This document shows positions 24,941-35,136 of a stretch of 64,000 nt of DNA, in pieces. The notes under the pieces were generated by a model. It was not told the DNA's origin. It was given only the letters and a program-made list of their open reading frames with translations, and searched no databases. The stretch's first letter is position 1. The number at the start of each line of letters is the position of its first letter. The position numbers and the translations under genes were made by a program. Origin of the DNA: Hydrogenophaga sp. (GTDB lineage Bacteria > Pseudomonadota > Gammaproteobacteria > Burkholderiales > Burkholderiaceae_C); contig JAABQK010000009.1 in assembly GCA_011391495.1 (NCBI GenBank), positions 1 through 64,000 of the forward strand, given 5' to 3'.

Positions 24941-26572
24941 TCAGGCCACGGCAGCCCGACGATCGTCGCGAATCATATCGGTGGCCTTTTCGGCCATCAT
25001 GATCACCGGTGCGTTGGTGTTGCCACCCACGACGCTGGGCATGACCGACGCGTCCACCACGCGCAGACCGGACACGCCGTGCACACGCAGGCGCGCATCC
25101 ACCACCGCGCCCGCATCGGCGCCCATCCGGCAGGTGCCCACCGGGTGGTAGATGGTGTCGGCGTGGTTGCGGATGAACTGCTCGATCTGTGCGTCGCTCT
25201 GCGCATGCCGTGAAGCTGCCGTTTCCTGGCCTCCATGGCGCGCCAGCGCGGGCTGCTGCAGCAGGCGGCGTACCAGCTTGAAGCCACGCAGCAGCCGCGC
25301 CATGTCGTCCGGGTCTTTCAGGAAGGCCGGGTCGATCAGCGGCGCCACCTGCGGGTCGGCGCTGGCCAGGCGCAGCGTGCCGCGGCTCCTCGGCCTGAGC
25401 AGGCACACGTGGCAGGAATAGCCGTGACCGAACACGGTCTTGCGGCCGTGGTCCACCAGCTTGCCCACCACGAAATGCAGCTGCAGGTCGGGAATCGCCT
25501 CGTCCGGCGCGCTCTTGATGAAGCCTCCGGCCTCGGCGAAGTTGGTGGTCAGCGGTCCGCTGCGGCGGCTGCGCCATTCGAAGATGCCCTTGAGCATGTT
25601 GACCGCGCCCGTGACCGACAGTCCGAACAGATCGGTCACCTTGGGTGCATCGACCACCATCACCACGTCGGGGTGATCGTGCAGGTTCTCGCCCACGCCG
25701 GGCAGGTCGTGCACCAGGCCGATGCCGTGTTCGCGCAGATGGTCCGCCGGGCCGATGCCCGAGAGCATCAGCAGCTGCGGTGAGCCGAAGGCGCCGGCGC
25801 TCAGCAGCACCTCTCCGTCCGGTTTCAGGCGCAGGGTCTGCAGAGCGCCACGCCCCTTCTCGGGCCGGTAGTCGACACCCACGGCGTGCGGTCGTCCGTT
25901 CAAGGTTTCGGTCAGCACGCGGGTGGTCAGCGCGTTCGTGATCACCTGCAGGTTGGGCCGGCCTAGGTGCGGCGTGAGATAGGCCTTGGCGGCACTGAAG
26001 CGCTCGCCATTCCTGTGCGTGACCTGGTAGATGCCCACGCCTTCCTGCTCGGGACCGTTGAAGTCCGGATTCAGCCGGTAGCCCGCCTGGCGCCCCGCCT
26101 CGACGAACGACGGCAGAAAGGGGTTGGGGCAGCGCAGATCCATCACGTTCAGCGGCCCACCCTGGCCGTGCAGCGCGTCGGCGCCGCGCTCGTTGTGTTC
26201 GGAGCGCTTGAAATAGGGGAGAACGTCGGCAAACGACCAGCCCGGGTTGTCCTGCGCGGCCCAGCTGTCGTAGTCCTGCGCATGGCCGCGTGCGTAGATC
26301 ATGGCGTTGATGGAGCTCGATCCACCGAGCACCTTGCCGCGCGGCTGGTAGCCGCGGCGTCCGTTCAGGCCCGGTTGCGGCACGGTGCTGTAACCCCAGC
26401 CATGGAGCTCGTACTTCGCCATCACGGCCAGGCCCGCCGGGCAATGGATCAGCACGCTACTGTCTGCCGGACCGACTTCCAGCAGCGCCACCCGCACGGC
26501 CGGGTCTTCGCTCAGGCGGCCGGCGAGCACGCAGCCGGCCGAGCCGCCACCCACGATGATGTAGTCGAACAT
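24941..26572 (-). CDS. GMC-family FAD-dependent alcohol/choline dehydrogenase
   Basis: The 543-residue flavoprotein begins with the FAD-binding Rossmann motif YIIVGGGSAGCVLAGRLSED (residues 4-23). It shows the GMC signature blocks GRGYQPRGKVLGGSSSINAM-like sequence (RGKVLGGSSSINAMIYARGH) and GAFGSPQLLMLSGIGP, and near the C terminus HPVGTCRMG with the catalytic His, plus GLRVVDASVMPSVVGGNTNA with the partner Asn. Members oxidise primary alcohols or choline; the substrate is not predictable here. The start at 26572 has a GGAG ribosome site; longer in-frame starts lack homology. Confidence 0.92.
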   Translation of the reverse strand: MFDYIIVGGGSAGCVLAGRLSEDPAVRVALLEVGPADSSVLIHCPAGLAVMAKYELHGWGYSTVPQPGLNGRRGYQPRGKVLGGSSSINAMIYARGHAQDYDSWAAQDNPGWSFADVLPYFKRSEHNERGADALHGQGGPLNVMDLRCPNPFLPSFVEAGRQAGYRLNPDFNGPEQEGVGIYQVTHRNGERFSAAKAYLTPHLGRPNLQVITNALTTRVLTETLNGRPHAVGVDYRPEKGRGALQTLRLKPDGEVLLSAGAFGSPQLLMLSGIGPADHLREHGIGLVHDLPGVGENLHDHPDVVMVVDAPKVTDLFGLSVTGAVNMLKGIFEWRSRRSGPLTTNFAEAGGFIKSAPDEAIPDLQLHFVVGKLVDHGRKTVFGHGYSCHVCLLRPRSRGTLRLASADPQVAPLIDPAFLKDPDDMARLLRGFKLVRRLLQQPALARHGGQETAASRHAQSDAQIEQFIRNHADTIYHPVGTCRMGADAGAVVDARLRVHGVSGLRVVDASVMPSVVGGNTNAPVIMMAEKATDMIRDDRRAAVA

Positions 26573-26811
26573 GCAGTCTCCAAAGTCTGGCTCGGGAATG
26601 CCTGGCATCCGCCGAAGGTCGGGCCGCGCAGGTGCTGTCATGAAACAGCAAGACCGTGCGCGACAATCTGCAGGCAAGTTAGCACAGGGCATCCACCGAG
26701 GGTAGGCGGGCCAGCCTAGGAAAGACGCCTGCGCGACGACCTGGCCCTGGCGCCTGTCGCCCGGCTTCAACCATGCCTCTTCCGCATTCAGCTTTACAGG
26801 AGTGAACACCC

Positions 26812-27663
26812 ATGAACAGCATTCAAATCGTCGGCATCATCGGCTCGGGCACGATGGGCAACGGCATCGCGCAGGCCTGCGCCACCAGCGGCATCCGCGT
26901 GGTGATGGTCGACATCGCGCAGACCGCGGTCGACAAGGGTCTGGCCACCGTGGCCGGCAGCCTGGACCGCCTGATCAAGAAAGAAAAGCTGACCGCCGAG
27001 GGCAAGGCCCAGGCGCTGTCGCTGATCCAGGGGTCGACGAACTACGACGACCTCAATGGCGCGCAGCTGGTCATCGAGGCCGCAACCGAGAGCGAGGGCC
27101 TGAAGGTCAAGATCCTGCAGCAGCTCGACAGCCTGCTCGCGCCCGATGTGATCGTCGCCACCAACACCAGTTCGATCAGCATCACCAAGCTGGCTGCCGC
27201 CACCCAGCGCCCCGACCGTTTCATCGGCATGCACTTCTTCAACCCGGTGCCGATGATGGCGCTGGTGGAAATCATCCGGGGCCTGCAGACCAGCGACGCC
27301 ACGCACGCCGCCGTGAAGGCGCTGGCCGAAGCGCTGGGCAAGACACCGATCACGGTGAAGAACGCGCCCGGTTTCGTGGTCAACCGCATCCTGGTGCCGA
27401 TGATCAACGAGGCTTTTTTCGTGCTGGCCGAAGGCCTGGCCACCGCGGAAGACATCGACGCCGGCATGAAGCTCGGCACCAACCAGCCCATCGGCCCGCT
27501 GGCGCTGGCCGACATGGTCGGCCTGGATGTCTGCCTGGCGGTGATGAACGTCTACATGGCCGAGTACAACGACAGCAAATACCGCCCGGCCCCGCTGCTG
27601 AAGGAAATGGTGGCCGCCGGCTGGCTAGGCCGCAAGACCGGGCGCGGCGTGTACAGGTACTGA
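26812..27663 (+). CDS. hbd: 3-hydroxybutyryl-CoA dehydrogenase
   Basis: The 283-residue protein has the NAD-binding loop GIIGSGTMGNGIAQACA (8-24), the catalytic block RFIGMHFFNPVPMMALVEII with the active-site His, and the helical C-terminal domain GFVVNRILVPMINEAF and LGTNQPIGPLALADMVGLD. Length and sequence fit single-domain (S)-3-hydroxybutyryl-CoA dehydrogenases (Hbd/PaaH), which act in beta-oxidation, butyrate or PHB-linked metabolism. It has an AGGAG site before the ATG and is followed by a hairpin terminator. It diverges from the GMC gene across 239 bases. Confidence 0.93.
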   Translation: MNSIQIVGIIGSGTMGNGIAQACATSGIRVVMVDIAQTAVDKGLATVAGSLDRLIKKEKLTAEGKAQALSLIQGSTNYDDLNGAQLVIEAATESEGLKVKILQQLDSLLAPDVIVATNTSSISITKLAAATQRPDRFIGMHFFNPVPMMALVEIIRGLQTSDATHAAVKALAEALGKTPITVKNAPGFVVNRILVPMINEAFFVLAEGLATAEDIDAGMKLGTNQPIGPLALADMVGLDVCLAVMNVYMAEYNDSKYRPAPLLKEMVAAGWLGRKTGRGVYRY

Positions 27664-27683
27664 CCCCCGCGTTGCAACCCATC

Positions 27684-27712
27684 GGAAGCCCGCCCCGGCG
27701 GGCTTCCTGTTT
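27684..27712 (+). terminator. Terminator hairpin after hbd
   Basis: GGAAGCCCGCC (27684-27694) pairs with GGCGGGCTTCC (27697-27707), an 11-bp stem, followed by a weak T-tract (TGTTT). It is 20 bases after the stop codon. Confidence 0.7.
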
Positions 27713-27778
27713 GAGCCAGATCAATTTGTCGCAGCGCAGCATCCCGAGAATGGACCCATCGTTGATCAGGAGTCCGCC

Positions 27779-28318
27779 ATGAACGCTTTGCCTGTCGCCC
27801 CTGCCGTGTTCGAGTTTCTCGACAGCACCCACCGGGAGATCCAGCAGCAGCTGCAGCAGCTGCACACGCTGGTGGATGTCATCGAGCGCAACGGCCTGAA
27901 CATGGCCACCCGTGATCAGGTTCGTAATGTGCTGGCGTATTTCAATGGCGAGGCGCGCCAGCACCACCTGGACGAAGAAAAACACATCTTCCCCGCCTTG
28001 CTGAACAGCCAGAACGCCGAGATCGTGCTCGCCACCGAACACCTGGTGCAGGACCACGGCTGGCTGGAAGAGAACTGGCTGCAGATTGCCCCCAGCCTGG
28101 AGGCAGCCAGCAGCGGCAACCTGTGGTTCGATCCGGCGGAATTGCGCCATGCACTGGAGGTGTTTGAAACGCTCTACCTCGACCACATCCTGCTCGAGGA
28201 ATCGATCGCCTACCCCGAAGCCAAAAAACGCCTGGCGGCCTACGACATGGCCGGCATGGGCCGCGAAATGGCCAAGCGGCGTGCCCTCAAACGCAAAGAG
28301 GTCACGGCCAAGGCCTGA
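27779..28318 (+). CDS. Hemerythrin-like domain protein
   Basis: The 179-residue helical protein has a hemerythrin di-iron ligand pattern spread over four helices: H in FLDSTHREIQQQL, the pair in RQHHLDEEKHIFPAL, H in ATEHLVQDHGWLEEN and the YLDHILLEESIAYPEA helix. Bacterial members bind oxygen or nitric oxide or sense iron and redox state. The basic tail KRRALKRKEV is unusual but short. The gene has its own 5' region after a terminator and a GGAG-type site, so it is probably a single unit. Confidence 0.88.
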   Translation: MNALPVAPAVFEFLDSTHREIQQQLQQLHTLVDVIERNGLNMATRDQVRNVLAYFNGEARQHHLDEEKHIFPALLNSQNAEIVLATEHLVQDHGWLEENWLQIAPSLEAASSGNLWFDPAELRHALEVFETLYLDHILLEESIAYPEAKKRLAAYDMAGMGREMAKRRALKRKEVTAKA

Positions 28319-28332
28319 ATCCCGGCGACGCG

Positions 28333-29079
28333 TCACCAGGGAACAGGCTGGCCCAGGTGATCGAAAAAGCCCCCCGAGGCGGCGGGGTCCAGTCCGTCCA
28401 GAACGGCCAGCAGTTCGCGTGCCGCCACCTCAGGTGGCCGCACCTGCAGACCGGTCTTCGCGAAGGGTCGGGACAGCGCGGTGTCCACCGTGCCCGGGTG
28501 CAGGGCCACGCACAGCGCTTCCCGGTTGCGCCGCGCCAGTTCGATGGCCGCGGTGTGCACCAGCTGGTTGAGTGCCGCCTTGGAGGCCCGGTAGGCGTAC
28601 CAGCCGCCGAGGGCGTTGTCGCCGATGCTGCCCACGCGCGCCGAGAGGAACGCCGCCACGCACCGGCCCTGCCGCGGCAACAGCGGCAGGAAGTGCTTCA
28701 TCACCAGCGCTGGCCCAATGGCGTTGACCGCAAAGCTGTGGGCCAGGGCATCGGCGTTCAGGTGCTGCCACGAGCGTTCGGGTTCGGTACGCTGGCCGCT
28801 GCCGGTGTCACCGTGCAGAAAGCCGGTGGCCACGATCAGTCGAGCCAGCGGCTGGCCGTTCTGCGCTAGGCGATCGGCCACCTGCTGCGCACAGGCTTCG
28901 ATGGAGCCCGCATCGAGGTAATCCAGCGCGGGCCGGGTGCGCCGCCCGATGTCGAGCACCTCCACCCCCTGGCCGCGCAAGCGCACCACCAGCGCTGCAC
29001 CCAGGCCGCCGGAGCCCCCTAGCACCACCGTCAGCCCGGGGGCAGGCGCATCCGTGGAGGTGGGGTGGGTGGTGGGCAT
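28333..29079 (-). CDS. Short-chain dehydrogenase/reductase (CsgA/C-factor-like)
   Basis: The 248-residue protein has the cofactor loop GGSGGLGAALV (22-32), a remote NNAG equivalent, AFLSARVGSIGDN with the catalytic Ser region, and the active-site YRASK (Tyr/Lys). LHPGTVDTALSRPF is a conserved SDR segment. The overall sequence resembles C-factor-type SDRs (YciK/CsgA-like). Substrate unknown. The first 15 residues are Thr/Pro-rich and may not be part of the fold. It diverges from glutathione reductase. Confidence 0.88.
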   Translation of the reverse strand: MPTTHPTSTDAPAPGLTVVLGGSGGLGAALVVRLRGQGVEVLDIGRRTRPALDYLDAGSIEACAQQVADRLAQNGQPLARLIVATGFLHGDTGSGQRTEPERSWQHLNADALAHSFAVNAIGPALVMKHFLPLLPRQGRCVAAFLSARVGSIGDNALGGWYAYRASKAALNQLVHTAAIELARRNREALCVALHPGTVDTALSRPFAKTGLQVRPPEVAARELLAVLDGLDPAASGGFFDHLGQPVPW

Positions 29080-29246
29080 GACCGATTATGGTCAGCGAAC
29101 GACCGCGGGAACCAGCGGGAATCGCAAGGCCCCTGTGGACCCCAGGCCATGCCGCGCACCAGCCGCGGGGCCTGTGCTGCCGCGTAACATCTCACCCCTG
29201 TGACTGGCGCGGAATGTCCGGCGGCCAGTACCTGCAAGGACCTGAA

Positions 29247-30650
29247 ATGAGCTCGTTTGACTTTGACCTGTTTGTGATTGGCGGCGGCAGCGGCGGCGTT
29301 CGCGCTGCCCGGATGGCCGCGCAGCGCGGTGCGCGCGTAGCGCTGGCCGAGACGCTGGGGCAGGATGGCCTGGGCGGCACCTGCGTGAACGTGGGCTGCA
29401 TCCCGAAGAAACTCTACAGCTACGCCGCGCACTACGCAGACGGTTTCCATGAGTCCGCGGGCTACGGCTGGGAAGGGACGGCGCCCGTTCTCAACTGGGC
29501 CACCCTGAAAGCCAACCGCGCAAGAGAAATCAGCCGCCTCAACGGCGTCTACGGCAACCTGCTGCGCGGGGCGGGCGTGACCGTGCTGAACGGGTTTGCG
29601 CGCATCGATGGCGAGCACGCCATCACCGTGGCCACCCTGAACACCGACGGCAGCCCCGGCCACCAGAATTTCAGCGCGAAGCACATCCTGATCGCCACCG
29701 GGGGCACACCGCACGTGCCGCACTTCGTCGGCCGCGAACACGTCATCACCTCGAACGAGGTGTTCGACCTGGAACCCTTCCCGCAGCGCCTGCTGGTGGT
29801 GGGCGGCGGCTACATCGCCTGCGAATTCGCCTCCATCTTCAATGGACTGGGTTCGACCGTGACCCAGCTCTACCGCGGCGAGCAGGTGCTGCGCGGTTTC
29901 GACGACGAAATCCGCCACTTCGTGGCGGCCGAGATGCTCAAGTCGGGCGTCGACCTGCGGCTGAACGCCGGCGTGGTGGACATCCGCAAAACCGCCGAGG
30001 GTCTGCGCGTGGAACTGGAGGACGGCGGCGTGGTGACGGCCGACGCCGTGCTCTACGCCACCGGGCGGGTGCCCAATGTGGCGGGCCTCGGACTCGATGC
30101 GGTGGGCGTGGCCCAGGGCGCCCAGGGCGAGGTGATCGTGAACGCGCACTACCAGACCAACGTGCCCAGCATCTACGCCGTGGGCGACGTGACCAACCGC
30201 GTGCAGCTCACCCCCGTGGCGCTGGGGGAGGCCATGGTGGTGGTGGATCGGCTCTTCGGTCCCGCCGCCGGCAAAGCGCCGCGCGACATGAGCTACGAGT
30301 TCATCCCCACCGCCGTCTTCACCCACCCCAACATCGGCACGGTGGGCTACAGCGAAACGCAGGCGCGCGAGCAGTTCGGCCAGGTCACGATCTTCCGCAG
30401 CGAATTCAAGGCCCTGAAGCACACGCTCTCGGGCAGCAGCGAGCGCACACTCATGAAGCTGGTGGTGGATGCCGCGAGCGACCGTGTGGTGGGCCTGCAC
30501 ATGGTGGGCGCGGAAGCCGGCGAGATCGTGCAGGGCTTTGCCGTGGCGATGAAGGCCGGCGCGACCAAGGCGGTGTTCGACAGCACCATCGGCATCCACC
30601 CGACCGCAGCCGAAGAATTCGTGACCATGCGCGAGCCGGTGTCCCGCTGA
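29247..30650 (+). CDS. gor: Glutathione-disulfide reductase
   Basis: The 467-residue flavoenzyme reduces glutathione disulfide with NADPH. FAD loop [17 protein letters not shown] starts at residue 9, and the redox pair is C46/C51 in [17 protein letters not shown]. The NADPH site is [19 protein letters not shown], the second FAD site is [17 protein letters not shown], and the C-terminal catalytic His is in [10 protein letters not shown]. The KKLYSYAA context after the Cys pair is typical of glutathione (rather than lipoamide or mercuric) reductase. The start at 29247 fits the family N terminus, with AAGGA upstream. Confidence 0.95.
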   Translation: MSSFDFDLFVIGGGSGGVRAARMAAQRGARVALAETLGQDGLGGTCVNVGCIPKKLYSYAAHYADGFHESAGYGWEGTAPVLNWATLKANRAREISRLNGVYGNLLRGAGVTVLNGFARIDGEHAITVATLNTDGSPGHQNFSAKHILIATGGTPHVPHFVGREHVITSNEVFDLEPFPQRLLVVGGGYIACEFASIFNGLGSTVTQLYRGEQVLRGFDDEIRHFVAAEMLKSGVDLRLNAGVVDIRKTAEGLRVELEDGGVVTADAVLYATGRVPNVAGLGLDAVGVAQGAQGEVIVNAHYQTNVPSIYAVGDVTNRVQLTPVALGEAMVVVDRLFGPAAGKAPRDMSYEFIPTAVFTHPNIGTVGYSETQAREQFGQVTIFRSEFKALKHTLSGSSERTLMKLVVDAASDRVVGLHMVGAEAGEIVQGFAVAMKAGATKAVFDSTIGIHPTAAEEFVTMREPVSR

Positions 30651-30711
30651 CCGGCAGGTCCGGCGCGAGCGGCACGCCGCGCCAGCCGGTGCGGCGCCTG
30701 GATCCCGCCCC

Positions 30712-32013
30712 TCAGGCCAGCCAGACCAGCAGGCCGATGCCCAGGCCGGTGTGCGCCCACAGCCCTGGCGCCAGCCAGCCCAGGTAGGCCCGCCCCCCGA
30801 CCAGACCGGCGGTCACGCTCTTGCTGCCGGCGTGCACCGCCAGCGCCAGCATCACCGGCAGCGCCGCCGCCGCATCCACGGGGCCACCTGACGAGGCGAA
30901 CAGCGCCGCCAGTGTCGAGTGCAGGTCGGCCAGCGCACCCAGCAGGGTGCCCACGAGCAGGCCGGCCTGCCCCAGCCACAGGTTGAGCCCATGCACCAGC
31001 ACCTGGATGCCGCTCAGCAAGGCGGCCACGGCGGCCGCACCCCACAGGCTGAACATGCGGTCGCCTCCCGCACCCGGCAGGCCCTCGATGCGCGGGCTGG
31101 ACACCGCCGCATCCGCGAGCTCGGCGGGGGCGCCCTGCACCAGCCACCAGCCCCAGGCGGCGGCCAGCAACGCGGCCGCCAGCGCCGGCACCCACAACAC
31201 CGGCAACCACGCCGGCTGCACCGCGGCGGCCACCAGCAACAGCTGCAATTGAGTGGACACACAGGACAGCAGGCCGCCGCCGGCCATCATCCGCGCACCC
31301 GAGCGGCCTTCGCGCGCCGCCAGCCCCAGCGTGGCGATCGTGGCGGTGCTCGACACAAAACCCGAGGCCAGTGCCGAAAACGCCACCGCATGGCGCGCCT
31401 GCAGCAGCCGCCGGCACAGATGCGCGAGCGACTGCACCGCCAGCAACAGGGCGAGCAGCTGCACGATCACATACGGGTTGAGCACAGGGCCCCAGAGCGG
31501 CCGGTTGGGCACCATGGGCAGCGCCATCAGCACCAGTGCCGCCAGGATGATGCCGTCGCGCACCTCGCCCTCGCTGAGCCACTGGCTGGCAAAGTGGTGC
31601 AGCCGCTGCCGGCCCGCGAGCAAGCCGGTCAGGCCCACGGCCGTGGCTGCCGCCAGCGGCAGGCTCCAGACGCAGAGCACCCCGATCAGGTAGGTCAGCA
31701 GCAGCGCCATTTCGGTGGTGGCGCCCGGGTCGTCGGAGCGGTCGCGCCAGTAGGCCACCGCCGTCAGCGCGGTCACCAGCACCGCGCCGGTGACCACCAG
31801 CCCCGGCAACTGGGTCAGTGCCGCCGCCGCACCCACGACGCAGGTCAGCGCAAAGGTGCGCAGGCCGGCAAAAGCCCGGTTCGGGCCGCTGCCCTTGCGC
31901 CGTTCGCGCTCGATACCGATCAGCAGGCCGCAGCCCAGCGCGACGGCCAGCACGGCCGCCGCGCCGGTCAGGTCGGTATGCGCCTGCATCGCAGCGATTT
32001 CAAGTTCGGGCAT
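30712..32013 (-). CDS. MgtC/SapB family membrane protein with DUF4010 region
   Basis: The 433-residue protein is almost wholly membrane-embedded, with about 12 predicted helices. The MgtC hallmark GCGLLIGIERERRKG is at residues 28-42, and AFAGLRTFALTCVVGAAAAL follows. The C-terminal half (from about residue 190) is DUF4010-like, with ASGFVSSTATIATLGLAAREG and AGGGLLSCVSTQLQL. MgtC proteins are linked to growth at low magnesium and F1Fo control; the function of this longer type is unknown. It diverges from amn across 50 bases. Confidence 0.85.
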   Translation of the reverse strand: MPELEIAAMQAHTDLTGAAAVLAVALGCGLLIGIERERRKGSGPNRAFAGLRTFALTCVVGAAAALTQLPGLVVTGAVLVTALTAVAYWRDRSDDPGATTEMALLLTYLIGVLCVWSLPLAAATAVGLTGLLAGRQRLHHFASQWLSEGEVRDGIILAALVLMALPMVPNRPLWGPVLNPYVIVQLLALLLAVQSLAHLCRRLLQARHAVAFSALASGFVSSTATIATLGLAAREGRSGARMMAGGGLLSCVSTQLQLLLVAAAVQPAWLPVLWVPALAAALLAAAWGWWLVQGAPAELADAAVSSPRIEGLPGAGGDRMFSLWGAAAVAALLSGIQVLVHGLNLWLGQAGLLVGTLLGALADLHSTLAALFASSGGPVDAAAALPVMLALAVHAGSKSVTAGLVGGRAYLGWLAPGLWAHTGLGIGLLVWLA

Positions 32014-32063
32014 GGGGTGTCCGGGAGCAACTTCCTGTCATCTGGCAGCGCCACAATAGCGCC

Positions 32064-33551
32064 ATGCACAAGACACCCGACTTTACCGCCCCGGTTTTCT
32101 ACCGCGACCCGGCCGCTGCGCTGGCTCAGGTACAGCGCATCTACCAGAGCGGTGTGGACTTCCTGCGCGCCGCCATGCGCGACTTCGTGGCCGGTGCCGA
32201 CTTCACACACACCCGCGTGCGCGCCTGCTACCCCTTCGTGCGGCTGCACACCCACAGCGTGACGCACCAGGGCAGCGGCCGCCTGAGCTACGGCTTCGTG
32301 GCCGGTCCGGGCCGCTACGAAACCACCCTCACCCGTCCCGATCTGTACGACAACTACCTGCTTGAGCAGTTCAGCTTGCTGCTGGCCAACCACGGTGGCG
32401 AGCTGGAGGTGGGCATCAGCGCGCACCCGATACCGATCCATTTCTCGTTCGCCGAACACGAGCACGTCGAAGGCAGCCTGAGCGCCGAACGCCGCGCCCT
32501 CATGCGGGACGTGTTCGACCTGCCGGACCTCACCGCCATGGACGACGGCATCGCCAACGGCACGCACGAGCCGCGTCCCGGCGAGGCGCTGCCGCTGTCG
32601 CTGTTCACCGCGCCGCGGGTGGACTACTCGCTGCAGCGCCTGCGCCACTACACCGGCACCGCGCCCGAGTGGTTCCAGAACTTCGTGCTGTTCACCAACT
32701 ACCAGTTCTACATCGACGAGTTCATCCGGCTGGGCCACGCCGAAATGGCCGACCCGGACAGCGGGTACACCGCCTTCGTCGAACCCGGCAACGTGGTCAC
32801 GCGACGCGTCGGCCTGAGCACCCAGCCGGGCGACGAACTCGGTGCCTCACCACCCAGGTTGCCGCAGATGCCGGCCTACCACCTGATGCGCGCCGACCGC
32901 AGCGGCATCACCATGGTCAACATCGGCGTCGGCCCGGCCAACGCCAAGACCATCACCGACCACATCGCCGTGCTGCGCCCGCACGCCTGGCTCATGATCG
33001 GCCACTGTGCCGGCCTGCGCAGCACCCAGCAACTCGGCGACTACGTGCTCGCCCACGCCTACGTGCGCGAAGACCATGTGCTCGACGAAGACCTGCCACT
33101 GTGGGTGCCGATTCCCGCGCTCGCCGAAATCCAGCTCGCGCTCGAAGCCGCCGTGGCCGACGTGACCGGCGTGCCGCCGCAGGAGCTCAAGCGCATCATG
33201 CGCACCGGCACCGTGGCCAGCACCGACAACCGCAACTGGGAGCTGCTGCCCGACAACAAGCCGCAGCGCCGCTTCTCGCAATCGCGCGCGGTGGCGCTCG
33301 ACATGGAAAGCGCGACGATTGCCGCCAACGGCTTCCGCTTCCGGGTGCCCTACGGCACCCTGCTCTGCGTGAGCGACAAGCCGCTGCACGGCGAGATCAA
33401 GCTGCCCGGCATGGCCAACCACTTCTACCGCGAGCGGGTCGACCAGCACCTGCGCATCGGCATCCGCGCGGTGGAGCGCCTGCGCGAAGGCGGCGTGGGC
33501 CAGCTGCACAGCCGCAAACTGCGCAGCTTTGCCGAGGTGGCATTCCAGTGA
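32064..33551 (+). CDS. amn: AMP nucleosidase
   Basis: AMP nucleosidase cleaves AMP to adenine and ribose 5-phosphate. The 495-residue protein has the Amn-specific N-terminal domain (RVRACYPFVRLHTHSVTHQG) and a C-terminal nucleoside phosphorylase-like domain (MVNIGVGPANAKTITDHIA, RPHAWLMIGHCAGLR and VALDMESATIAANGFRFR, whose Glu is catalytic). Length matches E. coli Amn (484). The ATG at 32064 begins at the homologous N terminus. Gene context (a membrane protein and efflux genes) gives no further clue. Confidence 0.95.
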   Translation: MHKTPDFTAPVFYRDPAAALAQVQRIYQSGVDFLRAAMRDFVAGADFTHTRVRACYPFVRLHTHSVTHQGSGRLSYGFVAGPGRYETTLTRPDLYDNYLLEQFSLLLANHGGELEVGISAHPIPIHFSFAEHEHVEGSLSAERRALMRDVFDLPDLTAMDDGIANGTHEPRPGEALPLSLFTAPRVDYSLQRLRHYTGTAPEWFQNFVLFTNYQFYIDEFIRLGHAEMADPDSGYTAFVEPGNVVTRRVGLSTQPGDELGASPPRLPQMPAYHLMRADRSGITMVNIGVGPANAKTITDHIAVLRPHAWLMIGHCAGLRSTQQLGDYVLAHAYVREDHVLDEDLPLWVPIPALAEIQLALEAAVADVTGVPPQELKRIMRTGTVASTDNRNWELLPDNKPQRRFSQSRAVALDMESATIAANGFRFRVPYGTLLCVSDKPLHGEIKLPGMANHFYRERVDQHLRIGIRAVERLREGGVGQLHSRKLRSFAEVAFQ

Positions 33552-33645
33552 ACGAGCGCTGACAAATTTCTTTACCGGAACTTCACCCGCGGGTGCGGGC
33601 TCCGCTCTGTTGGTTTCCGCACAATGGAACGAGGGCATACGCAGT

Positions 33646-35112
33646 ATGCTGAATGACACCATGAACCTGTTGCCTATCTCCCCTGTCGGAGCGCTCCGCC
33701 GACCTGCCACTTTCCTCGCGCTGGCCAGCGCGTTCCTGCTGTCTGCCTGCGCCAGCCTGGCGCCGACGTCCGTCGAGCTGCCCGTCACCCCGGTACCCGC
33801 AGCCTGGTCCCAGGGTGCCGGTACCAGCGGTGCGCCCGCCCTGGCCGACTGGTGGCAGCGCTTCAACGACCCGACCCTGAGCACGCTGGTCACGCAGTCG
33901 CTGCAGGCCAACACCAGCGTGAAGACGGCCCAGGCCGCGCTGCAACAGGCGCGTGCGCAGCGCGACGTGCAACAGGCCGGCATGGGTCCCACCCTCAGTG
34001 CATCGACTTCGGCGCAGCGCAGCCAGTCGGGCAGCAACGACGCCAGCAACCGCTTCCAGGCCGGCTTTGACGCCAGCTGGGAGCCCGATGTGTTCGGCGG
34101 CAACCGCAGTGCGCTCAACGCCAGCGAGGCCGAGGCGCTGGCGGCCGAAACCAGCCTGGCCGACGTGCAGGTGTCGCTCGCCGCCGAGGTGGCGGTGACC
34201 TACATCGAGCTGCGCAGCCTGCAAAGCCGCCTGACCATTGCGCGCAGCAACCTTGCCGCGCAGACCGAAACCCTGCAGATCACCCGCTGGCGCGGGCAGG
34301 CGGGCCTGGTGTCGTCGCTCGACGTCGAGCAGGCCACCGCGGCCAGCGAACAGACCGCCGCACAGATACCGGCCCTGCAGACCAGCGTGGCGCAGGCCCT
34401 GAGCAGCCTGGCCGTGCTGACCGGGCAGGCACCGGGCACGCTGCAGGCCGGGCTCCAGGATGCCCTGAACACACCCGCGGCCATCCCGCTAGGCCCGGTC
34501 GATCTGGCCCTGGCCTTCCCGGCCGAGACGCTGCGCCAGCGGCCCGACGTGCGCACCGCCGAGCGCCGCATCAGCGCCGCGCTGGCACGCGTGGCGGCAG
34601 CCGATGCCGCACGCTACCCGAGCTTTCGCCTCAGTGGCTCGCTGGGCCTTTCCGCCCTCACGCTGGGCACGCTGACCAGCGGCGCGTCGGTCGCGCGCTC
34701 GCTGCTCGCCAGCGTATCGGCGCCCTTGTTCGACGGCGGCGCAGCACGTGCCCAGGTGCGCTCGCAGGAGGCGGCACTGGAGCAGGCGCGCGTCGCCTAC
34801 CAGGACCGCGTGATCACCGCCGTGAAGGAGGTGGAAGACGCGCTGGTCACGCTGCAGGGCGACCGCGAACGCCTGGTCCGCCTGCAGGCGGCCAGCACCG
34901 CTGCGGCGAACGCCGAGCTGCTGGCACGCCAGCGCTACGAAAGCGGCCTGATCGACTTCCGCACCGTGCTCGACACGCAGCGCACCCTGCTGTCGGCACA
35001 GGACAGCGTGGCCAGCACCCAGGCCAGCATCAGTGTCGACCTGGTGCGCCTGTACAAGGCCCTCGGCGGCGGGTGGACGCCCGGCGCCAGCGTCGAAGCC
35101 ACCGCCCGCTGA
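33646..35112 (+). CDS. NodT/TolC-family outer membrane efflux lipoprotein
   Basis: The protein carries a lipoprotein signal ending in LLSAC (Cys at residue 35 from this start) and then two outer-membrane efflux repeats of the NodT type: LADWWQRFNDPTLSTLV, ANTSVKTAQAALQQARAQRD, FDASWEPDVFGGNRSALNAS, then ALARVAAADAARYPSFRLSG and RQRYESGLIDFRTVLDTQRT. It forms the trimeric outer-membrane channel of a tripartite exporter. Start codons at 33646 and 33661 are both in frame; 33646 is preferred for its upstream GAGGG. The adaptor gene follows after 24 bases. Confidence 0.9.
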   Translation: MLNDTMNLLPISPVGALRRPATFLALASAFLLSACASLAPTSVELPVTPVPAAWSQGAGTSGAPALADWWQRFNDPTLSTLVTQSLQANTSVKTAQAALQQARAQRDVQQAGMGPTLSASTSAQRSQSGSNDASNRFQAGFDASWEPDVFGGNRSALNASEAEALAAETSLADVQVSLAAEVAVTYIELRSLQSRLTIARSNLAAQTETLQITRWRGQAGLVSSLDVEQATAASEQTAAQIPALQTSVAQALSSLAVLTGQAPGTLQAGLQDALNTPAAIPLGPVDLALAFPAETLRQRPDVRTAERRISAALARVAAADAARYPSFRLSGSLGLSALTLGTLTSGASVARSLLASVSAPLFDGGAARAQVRSQEAALEQARVAYQDRVITAVKEVEDALVTLQGDRERLVRLQAASTAAANAELLARQRYESGLIDFRTVLDTQRTLLSAQDSVASTQASISVDLVRLYKALGGGWTPGASVEATAR

Positions 35113-35136
35113 ACCCCGATACAGAAAACGAACCCC